This document shows positions 10,758 through 22,300 of a DNA stretch of 35,962 nucleotides, piece after piece (position 1 is the first letter of the stretch; each line of letters starts with the position of its first letter). A program made the translations under genes and the position numbers. The DNA is from an uncultured Bartonella sp. (GTDB taxonomy: Bacteria; Pseudomonadota; Alphaproteobacteria; Rhizobiales; Rhizobiaceae): assembly GCA_945285915.1 (NCBI GenBank), contig CALYQL010000021.1, forward strand, positions 1 through 35,962. Direction: 5' to 3'. A model generated the notes under the pieces. It had not been told where the DNA came from. It searched no databases and saw nothing but the letters and a program-made list of their open reading frames with translations.

Positions 10758-13523
10758 TTAATGCTTCGCCTTATTGGCTGTACCAATCTGTTTAAGCTTA
10801 TAGAGTTCTTCCAAAGCTTCTTTGGGAGAAAGATCATCTGGATTTATTTTACTCAAAGCTTCTTCGACCAAAGAAATTGCATCGCCTGTTTTTTGTGCTG
10901 TCTGTTGCAAGGTTACAGAAAAAAGCGGCAAATCATCTATCAATTTGCTACTTTTTCCCGCCATTTCCCCTTCTTCCAATTGATGCAAAACATCTTTTGC
11001 CCGAGCAAGAACAGCATCGGGCAAGCCGGCCAATTTCGCGACCTGTACGCCATATGATCTGTCTGCCGCACCATTTCCAACTTCGTGCAGAAAAACAACT
11101 TCGCCATCCCATTCTTTTACCTTCATCGTAACATTATGAAGACGTTTGAGTTTTTCAGTTAAAGCTGTCATTTCGTGAAAGTGGGTTGCAAAGATAGCAC
11201 GGCAATGATTAACTTCATGCAGATATTCAATAGATGCCCAAGCAATGGATAAACCATCAAAGGTAGATGTGCCGCGGCCAATTTCATCTAATATCACCAA
11301 AGACCGCTCACCAGCCTGATTCAATATTGTTGCTGTTTCAACCATCTCGACCATAAAAGTCGATCGTCCATGTGCCAAATCGTCTGATGCACCGACCCTA
11401 CTAAAGAGACGGTCGATAACACCAATATAAGCAGATCCCGCCGGAACAAATGATCCCATCTGCGCCATTATCGCTATGAGGGCATTTTGTCTTAGGAATG
11501 TAGACTTTCCTCCCATATTAGGACCCGTCAACAACCAAATTGCGCCATATTTATCGCCACCTTTCGGTGATAGATTACAATCATTGGCCACAAAGGGCAT
11601 TTCTGCCTGCTTGCGCAAGGCCTGCTCCACCACGGGGTGACGCCCTCCAACGATATTAAAGTTCAATGACTGGTCAACTTTTGGACGACAATATCCCTGT
11701 TCTTCCGCCAATCGTGCGAGCGCTACAGAAACATCATATGTTGCAAGTGCTTGCGATGCCTTGCGGATATAATCGGCATATGCTGCTATTTCTTCAACCA
11801 ATGCGTCAAAAAGTTCAAGTTCAATTGTCAACGCACGATCAGCCGCATTGGCTATACGGCTTTCAAGTTCGGCCAATTCTGTTGTCGTAAAACGCATGGC
11901 ATTTGCCATGGTTTGGCGGTGAATAAAACGCCCTTTTGCTTCGACACTATCGGTTAAGGCTGGTGCTTGAAGCGCAGTCACCTCAATATAATAACCAAGA
12001 ATATTATTATGGCGGATTTTCAGTGCTTTGACACCGGTCTCATCAGCATATCGCCCTTGTAATTCGGCAATCACACGCCGCGATTCATCTCTTAAGGTGC
12101 GCAGTTCATCAAGCTCACTATTGTAATTTGCACGAACAAAGCCACCGTCACGTTTTAACAAAGGGAGCTCATCAGCAAGCAGCCTATTGAGATGGTCATC
12201 GAGACTAACAGGCAATTGAGCAAGAATATTTCTGGCGTCATTCAGTTCTTGCGGCAACAAAGCACCATCAAGCAGCTCGGTCATTTCGCCTATTGTTTCT
12301 AGCCCCCGTTGAATAGCGGCCATATCTCTTGGCCCACCACGTCCTAAAACCAGACGAGACAATGCCCGTGGCATATCTGGCGCACTTTTCAAACTCACAT
12401 GCAAGGCATCAGCCAAGCGCATATCATTGAGAAAAAACGCCACAGAATCCAGCCGTTCCTCAATTGCATTTGGTGCGGTTAAAGGTGCCATCAAGCGTTC
12501 ACTCAACAGTCTTGCGCCACCACCTGTCACGGTGCGATCAATCGCTTTCATCAAGCTGCCATCGCGCTGACCAGATAAGGTGCGTGTAAGTTCCAGATTG
12601 ATACGGGTTGCCGGATCGATAAAGAGTGATGAGCCTTCATCTTCACGTTCTGGGCGCATAAGAGGGGGACGTTCATTGATCTGCGTTTTTTCAACATATC
12701 GTATAGCCGCAGAAATTGCAGAAAGCTCCACACGGCTATAATCAGCTAGACCTTCCAAAGTATGCAATTTGAAATAATCGCAAATATTGCGTTCTGCCAT
12801 AGCGCTATCAAAAAGACTTGCAGCCTGTGGAACAACAATTCGCCCTAAAATATTGAATAAAGGTCGTAAGGCTTCATCATGGAAAACAGCATCGGCAACA
12901 ATCAATTCTTGTGGGTCAATCCGCATAATATCGGCAAGGAGCCGATCGCCATGCGCTTGGCTCACGCGGAAAACACCTGTCGAAATATCAATCCATGCCA
13001 AAGCGAATAAATCTTCATGACTTCCCTTTATTCGTGATAACGCCATTAGATAATTTGCACGAGAAGGATCAAGAAGTTTATCTTCTGTCAATGTGCCTGG
13101 TGTTACAAGGCGGATAACATCGCGACGTACAACAGATTTACTTCCTCTTTTTTTGGCTTCGGCCGGATCTTCCGTTTGTTCACAAACCGCCACTCGATAG
13201 CCACACGCAATAAGCTTTTGTAGGTAATCATCGGCGGCGTGTACTGGCACACCACACATGGGTATATCCTCGCCCAAATGTTTACCACGCTTTGTCAGTG
13301 TAATGCCAAGTGCTCTAGAGGCTTCTATAGCATCATCAAAAAACAGCTCATAAAAATCGCCCATACGATAGAATAATAACGAATCCTGATTGGCTGCTTT
13401 TATTTCTATATATTGTTCCATCATGGGCGTTGGACGCTCTTTGCGCACATCACTTGCACGTCCATTTTCAGGTTCAGCAATATCTGTTTTTATTTCATCT
13501 GCCATGGAATTATCATCTACCAT
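10758..13523 (-). CDS. mutS: DNA mismatch repair protein MutS
   Basis: MutS recognises base mismatches and small loops and starts repair with MutL. With this start it has 921 residues. Near the N-terminus is [14 protein letters not shown], then GDFYELF with the mismatch-wedging Phe57 and Glu59. The C-terminal ATPase has the Walker [14 protein letters not shown], then [19 protein letters not shown] and ATHFHEMT. I chose the ATG at 13523, which has GGGGA 10 bases upstream. An in-frame ATG at 13625 would add 34 residues with no clear similarity, and an ATG at 13505 is also possible. It is divergent from maeB and tail to tail with the thiolase gene. No terminator is evident in the 19-base gap. 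Confidence 0.96.
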   Translation of the reverse strand: MVDDNSMADEIKTDIAEPENGRASDVRKERPTPMMEQYIEIKAANQDSLLFYRMGDFYELFFDDAIEASRALGITLTKRGKHLGEDIPMCGVPVHAADDYLQKLIACGYRVAVCEQTEDPAEAKKRGSKSVVRRDVIRLVTPGTLTEDKLLDPSRANYLMALSRIKGSHEDLFALAWIDISTGVFRVSQAHGDRLLADIMRIDPQELIVADAVFHDEALRPLFNILGRIVVPQAASLFDSAMAERNICDYFKLHTLEGLADYSRVELSAISAAIRYVEKTQINERPPLMRPEREDEGSSLFIDPATRINLELTRTLSGQRDGSLMKAIDRTVTGGGARLLSERLMAPLTAPNAIEERLDSVAFFLNDMRLADALHVSLKSAPDMPRALSRLVLGRGGPRDMAAIQRGLETIGEMTELLDGALLPQELNDARNILAQLPVSLDDHLNRLLADELPLLKRDGGFVRANYNSELDELRTLRDESRRVIAELQGRYADETGVKALKIRHNNILGYYIEVTALQAPALTDSVEAKGRFIHRQTMANAMRFTTTELAELESRIANAADRALTIELELFDALVEEIAAYADYIRKASQALATYDVSVALARLAEEQGYCRPKVDQSLNFNIVGGRHPVVEQALRKQAEMPFVANDCNLSPKGGDKYGAIWLLTGPNMGGKSTFLRQNALIAIMAQMGSFVPAGSAYIGVIDRLFSRVGASDDLAHGRSTFMVEMVETATILNQAGERSLVILDEIGRGTSTFDGLSIAWASIEYLHEVNHCRAIFATHFHEMTALTEKLKRLHNVTMKVKEWDGEVVFLHEVGNGAADRSYGVQVAKLAGLPDAVLARAKDVLHQLEEGEMAGKSSKLIDDLPLFSVTLQQTAQKTGDAISLVEEALSKINPDDLSPKEALEELYKLKQIGTANKAKH

Positions 13524-13775
13524 TATATTACATTCCCCGCTTATTCTGTTTGGAACACCGTAATTTTTAACATAGCTTTTTGAGTTAAACAGCGGTTTTT
13601 TATTTACATCTGCCTCTGTCACCATTATCCACTAGAATGTTATTCCTGTAATGAGATTTCCGGATAACGGAACTTAGCCTATTGCCCTAAGGCCTATCAA
13701 AGTTCTAAAAGTTTAACAGAATTTGACAGATTTAGGTGCAGGATTTGCAACGTTTCATCGGAAAATGAAAGAAAA

Positions 13776-16070
13776 ATGAGCAAAAACGAACAAAAAAAGA
13801 CAACCCAAAAAACAACCTATAGTGCTTTAGAACAAGAAGCACTTAATTTTCATAGCCGTGGACGTCCCGGAAAATTGGAAATTGTTGCAACCAAGCCAAT
13901 GGCAACACAGCATGACTTGTCACTGGCCTATTCTCCTGGTGTTGCCGTTCCAGTTAAAGCGATAGCAGAAGATCCTGCTTTAGCCTATGACTATACAGCA
14001 AAAGGCAATCTCGTTGCAGTTATCTCTAACGGAACAGCGATTTTAGGGCTTGGCAATTTAGGGCCACTTGCCTCCAAACCTGTTATGGAAGGCAAGGCAG
14101 TGCTTTTCAAGCGTTTTGCCGATGTAGACTCGATTGATATTGAAGTGGACACGACAGATGTTGATGAATTTATCAATTCTGTTCGCCATCTTGGCCCTTC
14201 ATTTGGCGGTATTAATCTTGAAGATATTAAAGCGCCGGATTGCTTTGTGATAGAAAGCCGCCTTAGGGAATTGATGAATATTCCCGTTTTCCATGACGAT
14301 CAGCATGGTACGGCAATTATTGCAACAGCAGGTCTGCTTAACGCCTTGCATCTTACCGGACGCGATATGAACAATACCCGCCTTGTTTGTAATGGTGCGG
14401 GTTCAGCAGGTATCGCCTGTATCGAACTCGTCAAGGCGATGGGCTTTAAATCTGAAAACGTAACATTATGCGATACAAAAGGTATTGTTTATCAAGGTCG
14501 TGAAGAGGGTATGAACCAGTGGAAGGCTGCTCATGCTGTTAAAACAGATAAACGTACTTTGGCGGAAGCATTAGAGGGTGCGGATGTCTTTTTTGGTGTT
14601 TCAGCAAAAGGCGCATTGACGCCTGAAATGGTAAAATCCATGGCACCAAATCCGATCATTTTTGCAATGGCTAATCCTGATCCTGAGATTACGCCTGAAG
14701 AAGTGGCAAAAGTGCGTGATGATGCCATTATGGCAACGGGACGTTCAGACTATCCGAACCAAATCAATAATGTGTTGTGTTTTCCTTATATCTTCCGTGG
14801 CGCACTGGATGTCCGTGCAAGCACAATCAATGAGGATATGAAGATTGCAGCAGCAAAAGCTATTGCCCAACTTGCGCGGGAAGAAGTGCCAGATGATGTT
14901 GCGGAAGCCTATCGTGGTAGCCGGTTGAAATTTGGTCCTAAATATATCATTCCGGTTCCATTTGATCCGCGTCTTCTATCCGCCATTCCGACAGCGGTTG
15001 CAAAAGCGGCTATGGATAGTGGTGTTGCTGGCAAACCTATTGAGGATTTGGAAGCTTATGCACGTGACTTGAAAGCACGTAGAGACCCGATCGCCTCGAC
15101 AATGCGTGGTGTTTATAACCGTGTACGACAAAATCCGAAGCGCATTGTTTTTGCTGAAGGAGAAGAAGAGCAAGTCATGCGTGCAGCCGTTTCTTACGTC
15201 AATCAACAATTGGGTAAGGCCATTCTTATTGGGCATGAGGATCTTATTGAAAAAACAGCCGCTTCTGCTGGAATAGATCTGCATCGCGAAGGTTTGCAAA
15301 TTGTCAATGCGCGGCTATCTGACCGCAAGGAAGCTTATGCAAACTACTTGTATAGCAAGATGCAACGTAAAGGTTGGCTATTGCGTGATTGTCATCGTTA
15401 TATCAACAATGATCGCAATCATTTTGCTGCTTGCATGGTGGCATTGGGTGATGCCGATGCGATGATTACTGGCTTCACGCGCAATTACGAAACAGGCCTT
15501 GCCGATGTTCGTCGTGTTATTGATAACAAGCCGCATGAACGCCTTGTGGGTATTTCCATTGCTATTTGTCGTGGACGCACCGTATTTATTGCCGATACGG
15601 CCATTGCAGAGCATCCCGAAGGTGAAGAACTTGCCGATATTGCAGAACAAACAGCAAAATTCGCACAAGCTATGGGATATACACCACGTGTTGCCTTGTT
15701 GGCCTATTCAACATTTGGCCATATGAAAGGCGAAGGTGCGCAACGTATCCAAGAAGCTGTTAGAATATTGCATGAGCGGAATGTGCATTTTGAATTTGAC
15801 GGTGAAATGAGTGCCGATGTTGCGCTTAACCCTAAGATAATGGAACAATACCCATTCATGGGGCTAACCGAGCCTGCCAATATTCTAGTTATGCCAGGAT
15901 ATCATTCAGCATCAATTGCTAGCAAAATGCTGCACGAATTGGGTGGGGCTACAATTATCGGACCAATTCTTATTGGTCTTGAGAAATCAGCCCAAATTGT
16001 ACCACTTGGTGCGCGTGATTCCGACATTGTCAATATGGCTGCTATTGCCGCCTATAATGCAACAAAGTAA
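13776..16070 (+). CDS. maeB: NADP-dependent malic enzyme with C-terminal phosphotransacetylase-like domain
   Basis: The enzyme oxidatively decarboxylates malate to pyruvate, supplying NADPH and linking the TCA cycle to acetyl-CoA. The 764-residue length fits the MaeB hybrid type. The malic domain covers about residues 1-430, with AYSPGVAVPV, HDDQHGTAIIATAGLLNAL and the dinucleotide-binding NGAGSAGIACIEL. The C-terminal half (about 440-764) is the phosphotransacetylase-like domain, with FAEGEEEQVMRA, LVMPGYHSASIASKML and GPILIGL. In characterised relatives that domain binds acetyl-CoA as a regulator and has no transacetylase activity. Whether NAD or NADP is preferred cannot be decided here. 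It is followed by a strong terminator. Confidence 0.95.
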   Translation: MSKNEQKKTTQKTTYSALEQEALNFHSRGRPGKLEIVATKPMATQHDLSLAYSPGVAVPVKAIAEDPALAYDYTAKGNLVAVISNGTAILGLGNLGPLASKPVMEGKAVLFKRFADVDSIDIEVDTTDVDEFINSVRHLGPSFGGINLEDIKAPDCFVIESRLRELMNIPVFHDDQHGTAIIATAGLLNALHLTGRDMNNTRLVCNGAGSAGIACIELVKAMGFKSENVTLCDTKGIVYQGREEGMNQWKAAHAVKTDKRTLAEALEGADVFFGVSAKGALTPEMVKSMAPNPIIFAMANPDPEITPEEVAKVRDDAIMATGRSDYPNQINNVLCFPYIFRGALDVRASTINEDMKIAAAKAIAQLAREEVPDDVAEAYRGSRLKFGPKYIIPVPFDPRLLSAIPTAVAKAAMDSGVAGKPIEDLEAYARDLKARRDPIASTMRGVYNRVRQNPKRIVFAEGEEEQVMRAAVSYVNQQLGKAILIGHEDLIEKTAASAGIDLHREGLQIVNARLSDRKEAYANYLYSKMQRKGWLLRDCHRYINNDRNHFAACMVALGDADAMITGFTRNYETGLADVRRVIDNKPHERLVGISIAICRGRTVFIADTAIAEHPEGEELADIAEQTAKFAQAMGYTPRVALLAYSTFGHMKGEGAQRIQEAVRILHERNVHFEFDGEMSADVALNPKIMEQYPFMGLTEPANILVMPGYHSASIASKMLHELGGATIIGPILIGLEKSAQIVPLGARDSDIVNMAAIAAYNATK

Positions 16071-16089
16071 GTTCAATTACAAAAATTCG

Positions 16090-16119
16090 AAAGCCCCATA
16101 TCTTTATGGGGCTTTTTAT
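16090..16119 (+). terminator. Rho-independent terminator of maeB
   Basis: An 11-bp perfect stem (AAAGCCCCATA, 16090-16100, with 16105-16115) has a 4-base loop TCTT and ends in a run of five T. It lies 19 bases after the maeB stop. Confidence 0.92.
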
Positions 16120-16392
16120 TTATGTAAAAAGCTACATATCAAATACAATTGATGTATAATTTGGCTGTAAAATCACCTAAAATGCGCTGATTTACAGCTT
16201 TCTTTTAAGATTTTTACCATTTTCAATAAAAACCAATATCACTTAGTGCCGAATTTTTCGCACTGTAATATAATGTGTTAAGAGTTTCCCAAAAAAACTC
16301 AAATTGTCGTTTAATAAAAAAGAGATAGTTTTTTATTAAACTGACAAAAATATTCTGTCGCATGTAGTTGCGTATGACGAGGGTAAAACAAA
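16120..16392. other. ndvB upstream region
   Basis: This 273-base AT-rich gap must hold the ndvB promoter. I see no confident -35/-10 pair. GAGGG at 16379-16383, 9 bases before the ATG at 16393, is the ribosome-binding site. A minus-strand open frame across part of it runs into ndvB and has no recognisable product. Confidence 0.5.
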
Positions 16393-19300
16393 ATGGCGGA
16401 AAACGCATCATCAATTCAGTGGCTTCTTTCCCAGCAAACGGAAGTACGTTATCTGCCTGATACAGCATTTCCCATACGTGCCACTTTCAAATCGGAAGAT
16501 GAGCTACAACAGCTTGCCCATGAAATGGCCGAGGGCAAGAAGATAATATTGCCAGAGTTTACCCCCTTTGATTTCAGTCATCGATTAACGGAAAATTCCA
16601 AGCTAATTTTGCATGCGTTTCGTGCAACAGATGCAGCTGCCCGCAACAATGAAACCATTACACCTGCAGCACAATGGCTTTTGGATAACCACTATACGAT
16701 TGATAAAACCGTACAGCAAACGCGACGTGATTTTCCAAGATCGTTTGTAAAACAATTGCCACCTTACAAAGGTGAAACAGAATTACCGCGTATTTTTGCA
16801 CTTGCTTGGCTTTATGTTGCACATACCGATAGCAGCTTTTCACTGAAAACTTTAACTGCAATGGTTAAAGGATACCAGCAAGTTACCGATTTTCAAATTG
16901 GTGAACTATGGGCTCTGCCTTCCGCTGTTCGGCTTGTTTTGATCGAAAATGCCCGCAGGCTTTCTTTGCGTATCGAAAAAGCACGCCGTATGCGCCAATT
17001 TGCCAATCAGGTTGCGGATAAAATAGCTGTTGCCGAAGATGCAGGCGCTTTACAAAGTATTTTCTCTGTCTATGAAGAATTAACCGCTGACCCAACCTTT
17101 TCTGCTCATCTTCTATATAGATTGCGTGGCGCTTCAGTCGATTCCACAGCTGCACTTAATTGGCTCGAAGAACAGATGCATCGCCGCGGTAGTGATCCTG
17201 AGGCTGCGACAACAGAGGAACATGCCCGTCAATCAACAGGCGGCGTAACTATGGGCAACATCATAAGAGCGCTAAAAGCTATTGATGATGTTGACTGGAC
17301 AGCATGGTTTGAGAGTGTCAGCCATGTGGATGCCATGTTGCGTGATAATAGTGATTATGCCGAACTGGATTTTCAATCACGCAATACCTATCGCGTTGTC
17401 ATTGAAAAAATTGCACGGCGTTCGCCTTTGACTGAAATTGAAGTGACGCAAAAAGCTTTGGATATGGCCGAAGCTGTCCGCAACAGCGATAATGAAGCAA
17501 ACGCATCTGTTGCATGGTTTCTGGTGGGCGAAGGTCGCAAAGCCTTTGAAGAAATGTGCCGATATGATCGGCCTCTAAAGCTGAAATTCATGCGCGCATT
17601 CCGTGCCATGAAAATCTGGAGTATCGCTATTCCGGTATCGGTCATTACGGTTCTGATCTTAATTGCGGTTTATGCTTTACTTAAAAGCTCCGGTTTGAGC
17701 CATTCCATGTGTTTGACATTTACTGCTTTGGCACTGTTTCCCACAATGGATACAGCCTTTGCACTTTTTAACACATTATGTGCATGGACTGTCGCGCCCA
17801 CCCGATTAATCGGTTATGAATATAAGGATGGCATTCCTGAAGACGCCAAAACACTTGTTGTTGTTCCAACAATGATTACGTCGCGGGATACAATCGATGA
17901 GCAAATTCGTAATCTTGAAGTCCACTACCTGTCAAATCCACAAGGTGCTGTCTATTTTGCTTTGGCAACCGACTGGGCTGATGCCCATTCAGAAGAAACT
18001 GCTGATGATATGGATTTGCTGGAATATGCACAAAAGAGCATTGCAGATCTTAACCATCATTATCGTGGTGACGGGCAACCATTATTCTTCATCTTACATC
18101 GTCACCGCCTTTATAACGCCAGTGAAGGTTGCTGGATGGGGTGGGAGCGTAAACGCGGCAAACTACATGAACTCAATCTATTATTACGTGGTGATAAAGA
18201 TACAAGTTTCTTCCCTGCAGATCCACGCCTGCCGCTCGATTGCCGTTTTGTCATGACATTGGATTCAGACACGCGGCTCACACCAGATTCCGTTACACGG
18301 ATGGTGGGTAAATTAAATCACCCCTTGAATAGACCTGTCATTGATCCAAAAACCAAAACTGTTGTTCGTGGCTATGGCATTTTGCAACCCCGTGTTACGC
18401 CCTCTTTAACCACGGGTGATGAAGCATCATTTTTACAACGTGTCTTCTCTGTCAATCGGGGGATTGACCCTTATGTATTTGCCGTATCCGACACCTATCA
18501 AGACCTTCTTGGAGAGGGGACTTATACAGGTAAAGGTTTATACGATATTGATGCATTTGAAATTGCGTTAGCCGACAAAGTTCGTGAAAATGCGGTTCTA
18601 AGCCATGACCTATTGGAAGGAGGCTATGCACGCGCTGGTTTTGTCAGCGATGTTGAAGTGGTGGAAGATTATCCGACAGCATATAATGTTGATGTCGCAC
18701 GCCACCATCGTTGGATTCGTGGTGACTGGCAATTATTGCCTTACCTCCTTACACGCCATAACATCAGCCTTATTACACGCTGGAAAATGCAGGACAATTT
18801 ACGGCGATCATTGACACCGCTATTGTGGATTATTGCATCACTCACAGGCTGGTGCGTCTTGCCGCTTCACAGTGCAGTTTTCTGGCAAATTTTCCTTTTA
18901 TTGGGAATGTTTGCAGCACCAACACTTGGTGTTATTCGCGGTATTATGCCAACAAGCATGGATAATTCACTGCGCGGGCACTTTCAGTCGGTTCTGACAA
19001 ATATTGCAACAAGTACTGCCGATGTTGCCCTTAGAACAACGTTTCTGGCCTATTCTGCCTATTTTATGGTTGATGCAATTATCCGCACCTTATATCGCTT
19101 GTTTGTATCGCATCACCATATGCTGGAATGGAAAACATCCGCAGCAACACGCTCTGCCCCCAATACATTGCATTATTATATTATGACAATGTGGCCAGCC
19201 TCTTTAATTGGTATTATTTCCATCGCGTTGCCGGCATCGTTACACAATTCTGCTGTTTTTGTTGCTTTACCTTTTGGTCTTGCTTGGTTCTTTTCACCCT

Positions 19301-22300
19301 TTATCGCATGGGTTGTTAGCCGATCAGCAGTGTTGCAAGATTCTCTGGAAATTCGCTCATCCGATAAGGGCGAGTTACGCCGCATAGGACGGCGCACATG
19401 GCATTATTACGAAGCATTTGCCAATGCAGAAAACAATTTTCTACCACCTGACAACTTTCAGGAAGAGCCATATCCAGTTGTTGCGCGCAGAACATCGCCC
19501 ACCAATATTGGTGTCTATCTCTTGTCAACGGTTGCGGCACGTGACTTTGGCTGGATCAGCTTTGAATCGGCTATTTTGCGGATTGAACGCACCTTGGACA
19601 CAATGGACAAAATGGAAAGGTTCCGTGGCCATTTTTACAACTGGTATGAAACTGACACATTGCAAGCTTTGCAGCCAAGTTATGTATCAACCGTTGATTC
19701 AGGAAATCTGGCAGGGCATTTGGTAACCCTTTCTTCTGCCTTAAAAGAATGGGCAGAGGCGCCTTCAGTCTTTTTACAAGGCGATCTTGCAGGCCTCCTT
19801 GATGTCAATGACATACTTGAAGAAACACTTCATCTCATACCGGATGACAGACGGATTTTGCGTCCTTTGCGCCGCCGGATTGAAGAACGTATAGCAAATT
19901 TCCGCCGTGCTGTTCGCTCAATTATGGATGAGCCAGAAACAGCGACATTCCGCACCATCAACTTGACCGTTGCGGCAAATGACATTGCCCGCCTTACCAG
20001 TGAACTTGACGGTGAGATCAATAGTGATGAATCCAAGAATGTTGTGTCTTGGGCTGAATGTCTCATAGAAACGTGTGAAGCACATAATGATGACGCTACT
20101 GGCGATCATGACACGGAAAGCCTGCGCAACAAGCTTTATCAGCTTGCGGAAAAAGCGCGTCAATTTGCTTTTGACATGAAATTTGATTTTCTGGAACGTA
20201 GCGAACGCCGACTCCTATCAATCGGGTATCGGGTGCAAGAAAATGAATTGGATGAAAGCTGTTATGATTTGCTGGCATCCGAGGCTCGTTTATCCAGCTT
20301 GTTTGCCATTGCCAAGGGTGACATCAAGGTAGAGCATTGGTTCCGTCTTGGACGTATGCTTGTTCCTGTTGGCTGGAAAGGTGCCCTCCTTTCATGGTCG
20401 GGTTCCATGTTTGAATATTTGATGCCCCCCCTTGTTATGCGTGAACCGCTCGGTTCGCTGCTGGATCAAACCAATAGACTTATTGTGCGGCGTCAAATTC
20501 AATATGCAAATGAACGTGGTTTACCTTGGGGTATATCCGAAGCGGCTTTCAATGCACGTGACCAACAAATGAACTATCAATATTCGAATTTTGGTGTTCC
20601 TAGCCTTGGTCTACAACGCGGCCTTTCGCGCAATGCCGTTATAGCACCATATGCCAGTATATTGGCTTCACAATATATGCCAACAGAGGCGGTTGCCAAT
20701 TTGAACCGCTTGCGTGATCTTGGTGCGCTTGGCAAATATGGTTTCCATGATTCCGTAGATTTTACGCCTGCGCGTGTGCGTGAAGGTGAAAAATATGCGG
20801 TTGTGAAAAATTACTATGCCCACCACCACGGCATGTCTATTTTGGCAATCAATAATGTCATTTTCGACGGTCGTATGCGAAATCGTTTCCACCGTGATCC
20901 GGTGATTGAAGCAACGCAATTATTGCTGCAAGAAAAAGCACCACGTGAAATTCCAATGGTGCATGCAAAAACAGCCAATCCTATGCGCAGTGACTCCGGT
21001 GGATTTGAAGATGCACCAATTCGCGTTATTGAAGAACCACTTACAAAGTCACGCGCGACAGTTCTGTTATCAAATGGCGCCTATTCTGTTATGCTCACGG
21101 GTAACGGTTCCGGTTATAGCCGCTGGCATAATTATGCGATAACGCGTTTTGTGCCAGATGCCGCAGAAGATCAACAGGGTACATTTTTCTTCTTGCGTGA
21201 TCCGGAAAGTGGACGTTGGTGGTCTGCAACAGGTGAACCAACACGTGTTGCTGAAGAAGAGGCTATTGCTGTTTTCACCGATGAAAAGGCCGAATATTCC
21301 AAAACAGTTGATGGGATAAAATCCACAGTTGAATGTATTGTTGCCTCGGAAGGCGACGGTGAAGGCCGTCGTATTGAGCTTATCAATACAACCAGCAAAG
21401 ATCGTATTCTGGAAATAACGTCTTATGCCGAACTCGTGCTAACAACACCGGAGACCGATTCTGCCCATACTGTGTTTTCACGTATGTTTGTTGAAACGGA
21501 AATTGCCGATCAAGGTGGCACAATCTATGCCAAACGGCGCAAGCGTGATCCAAAAGATCCAGATATTCATGTTGCCCATTTTGTTACCGATACATCTGGC
21601 GCAATCCGTGATGCGGAAGCTGAAACAGACCGTCGTGTTTTCATAGGCCGTGGGCGTTCTATCCGTCGCCCAAGTGCATTTGACCGAGGCGCAACATTAA
21701 CCGGAAGTCAAGGGTGTGTCCTTGATCCCGTTGCTGCCATACGTTGTCGCGTCAGAGTGCCTGCACGAAAAAAAGCCGATCTTATTTTCTGGACATTTGC
21801 TGCAGATTCTAGAGAAAAACTAAACACGCAAGTTGAATATTACCGCCAACCAAACGTTTTCCAGCGTGAATTTTCATTAGCATGGACACGTTCGCAGGTT
21901 TCTCTCTATCAAATTGGTATCAAACCGAAAGAGGCTATTGTTTACCAAAAATTTGCAACACCACTTATCTATCCAGATCGTACATGGCGCTTGCCTGCCG
22001 AAACCTTAGCGGAAACCCTTGGAAAACAATCTGATCTTTGGCCTATGTCAATTTCAGGTGATTTTCCAATCTTCCTGCTGCGTCTGGATAATGAAGCCGA
22101 TCTTGACGTGTTGCGTGGCCTGTTAAAAGCGCATGAATATTGGCGCATGCGTGGTTTGACTGTTGATATTGTTATTCTCAATGAACGGGCTTTTTCTTAT
22201 GCGCAGGATACGCAACGTGCCATAGAATGGATGTGTGAAGGTTACCGCAACCGTACGGCTGAAGCTGATGGTCGCCAACATATTTTCACGGTACGGCGTG

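Noticed and set aside
16223-16468. Minus-strand open frame of 81 codons at the ndvB start
   Set aside because: It overlaps the well-supported ndvB start region and has no family features.
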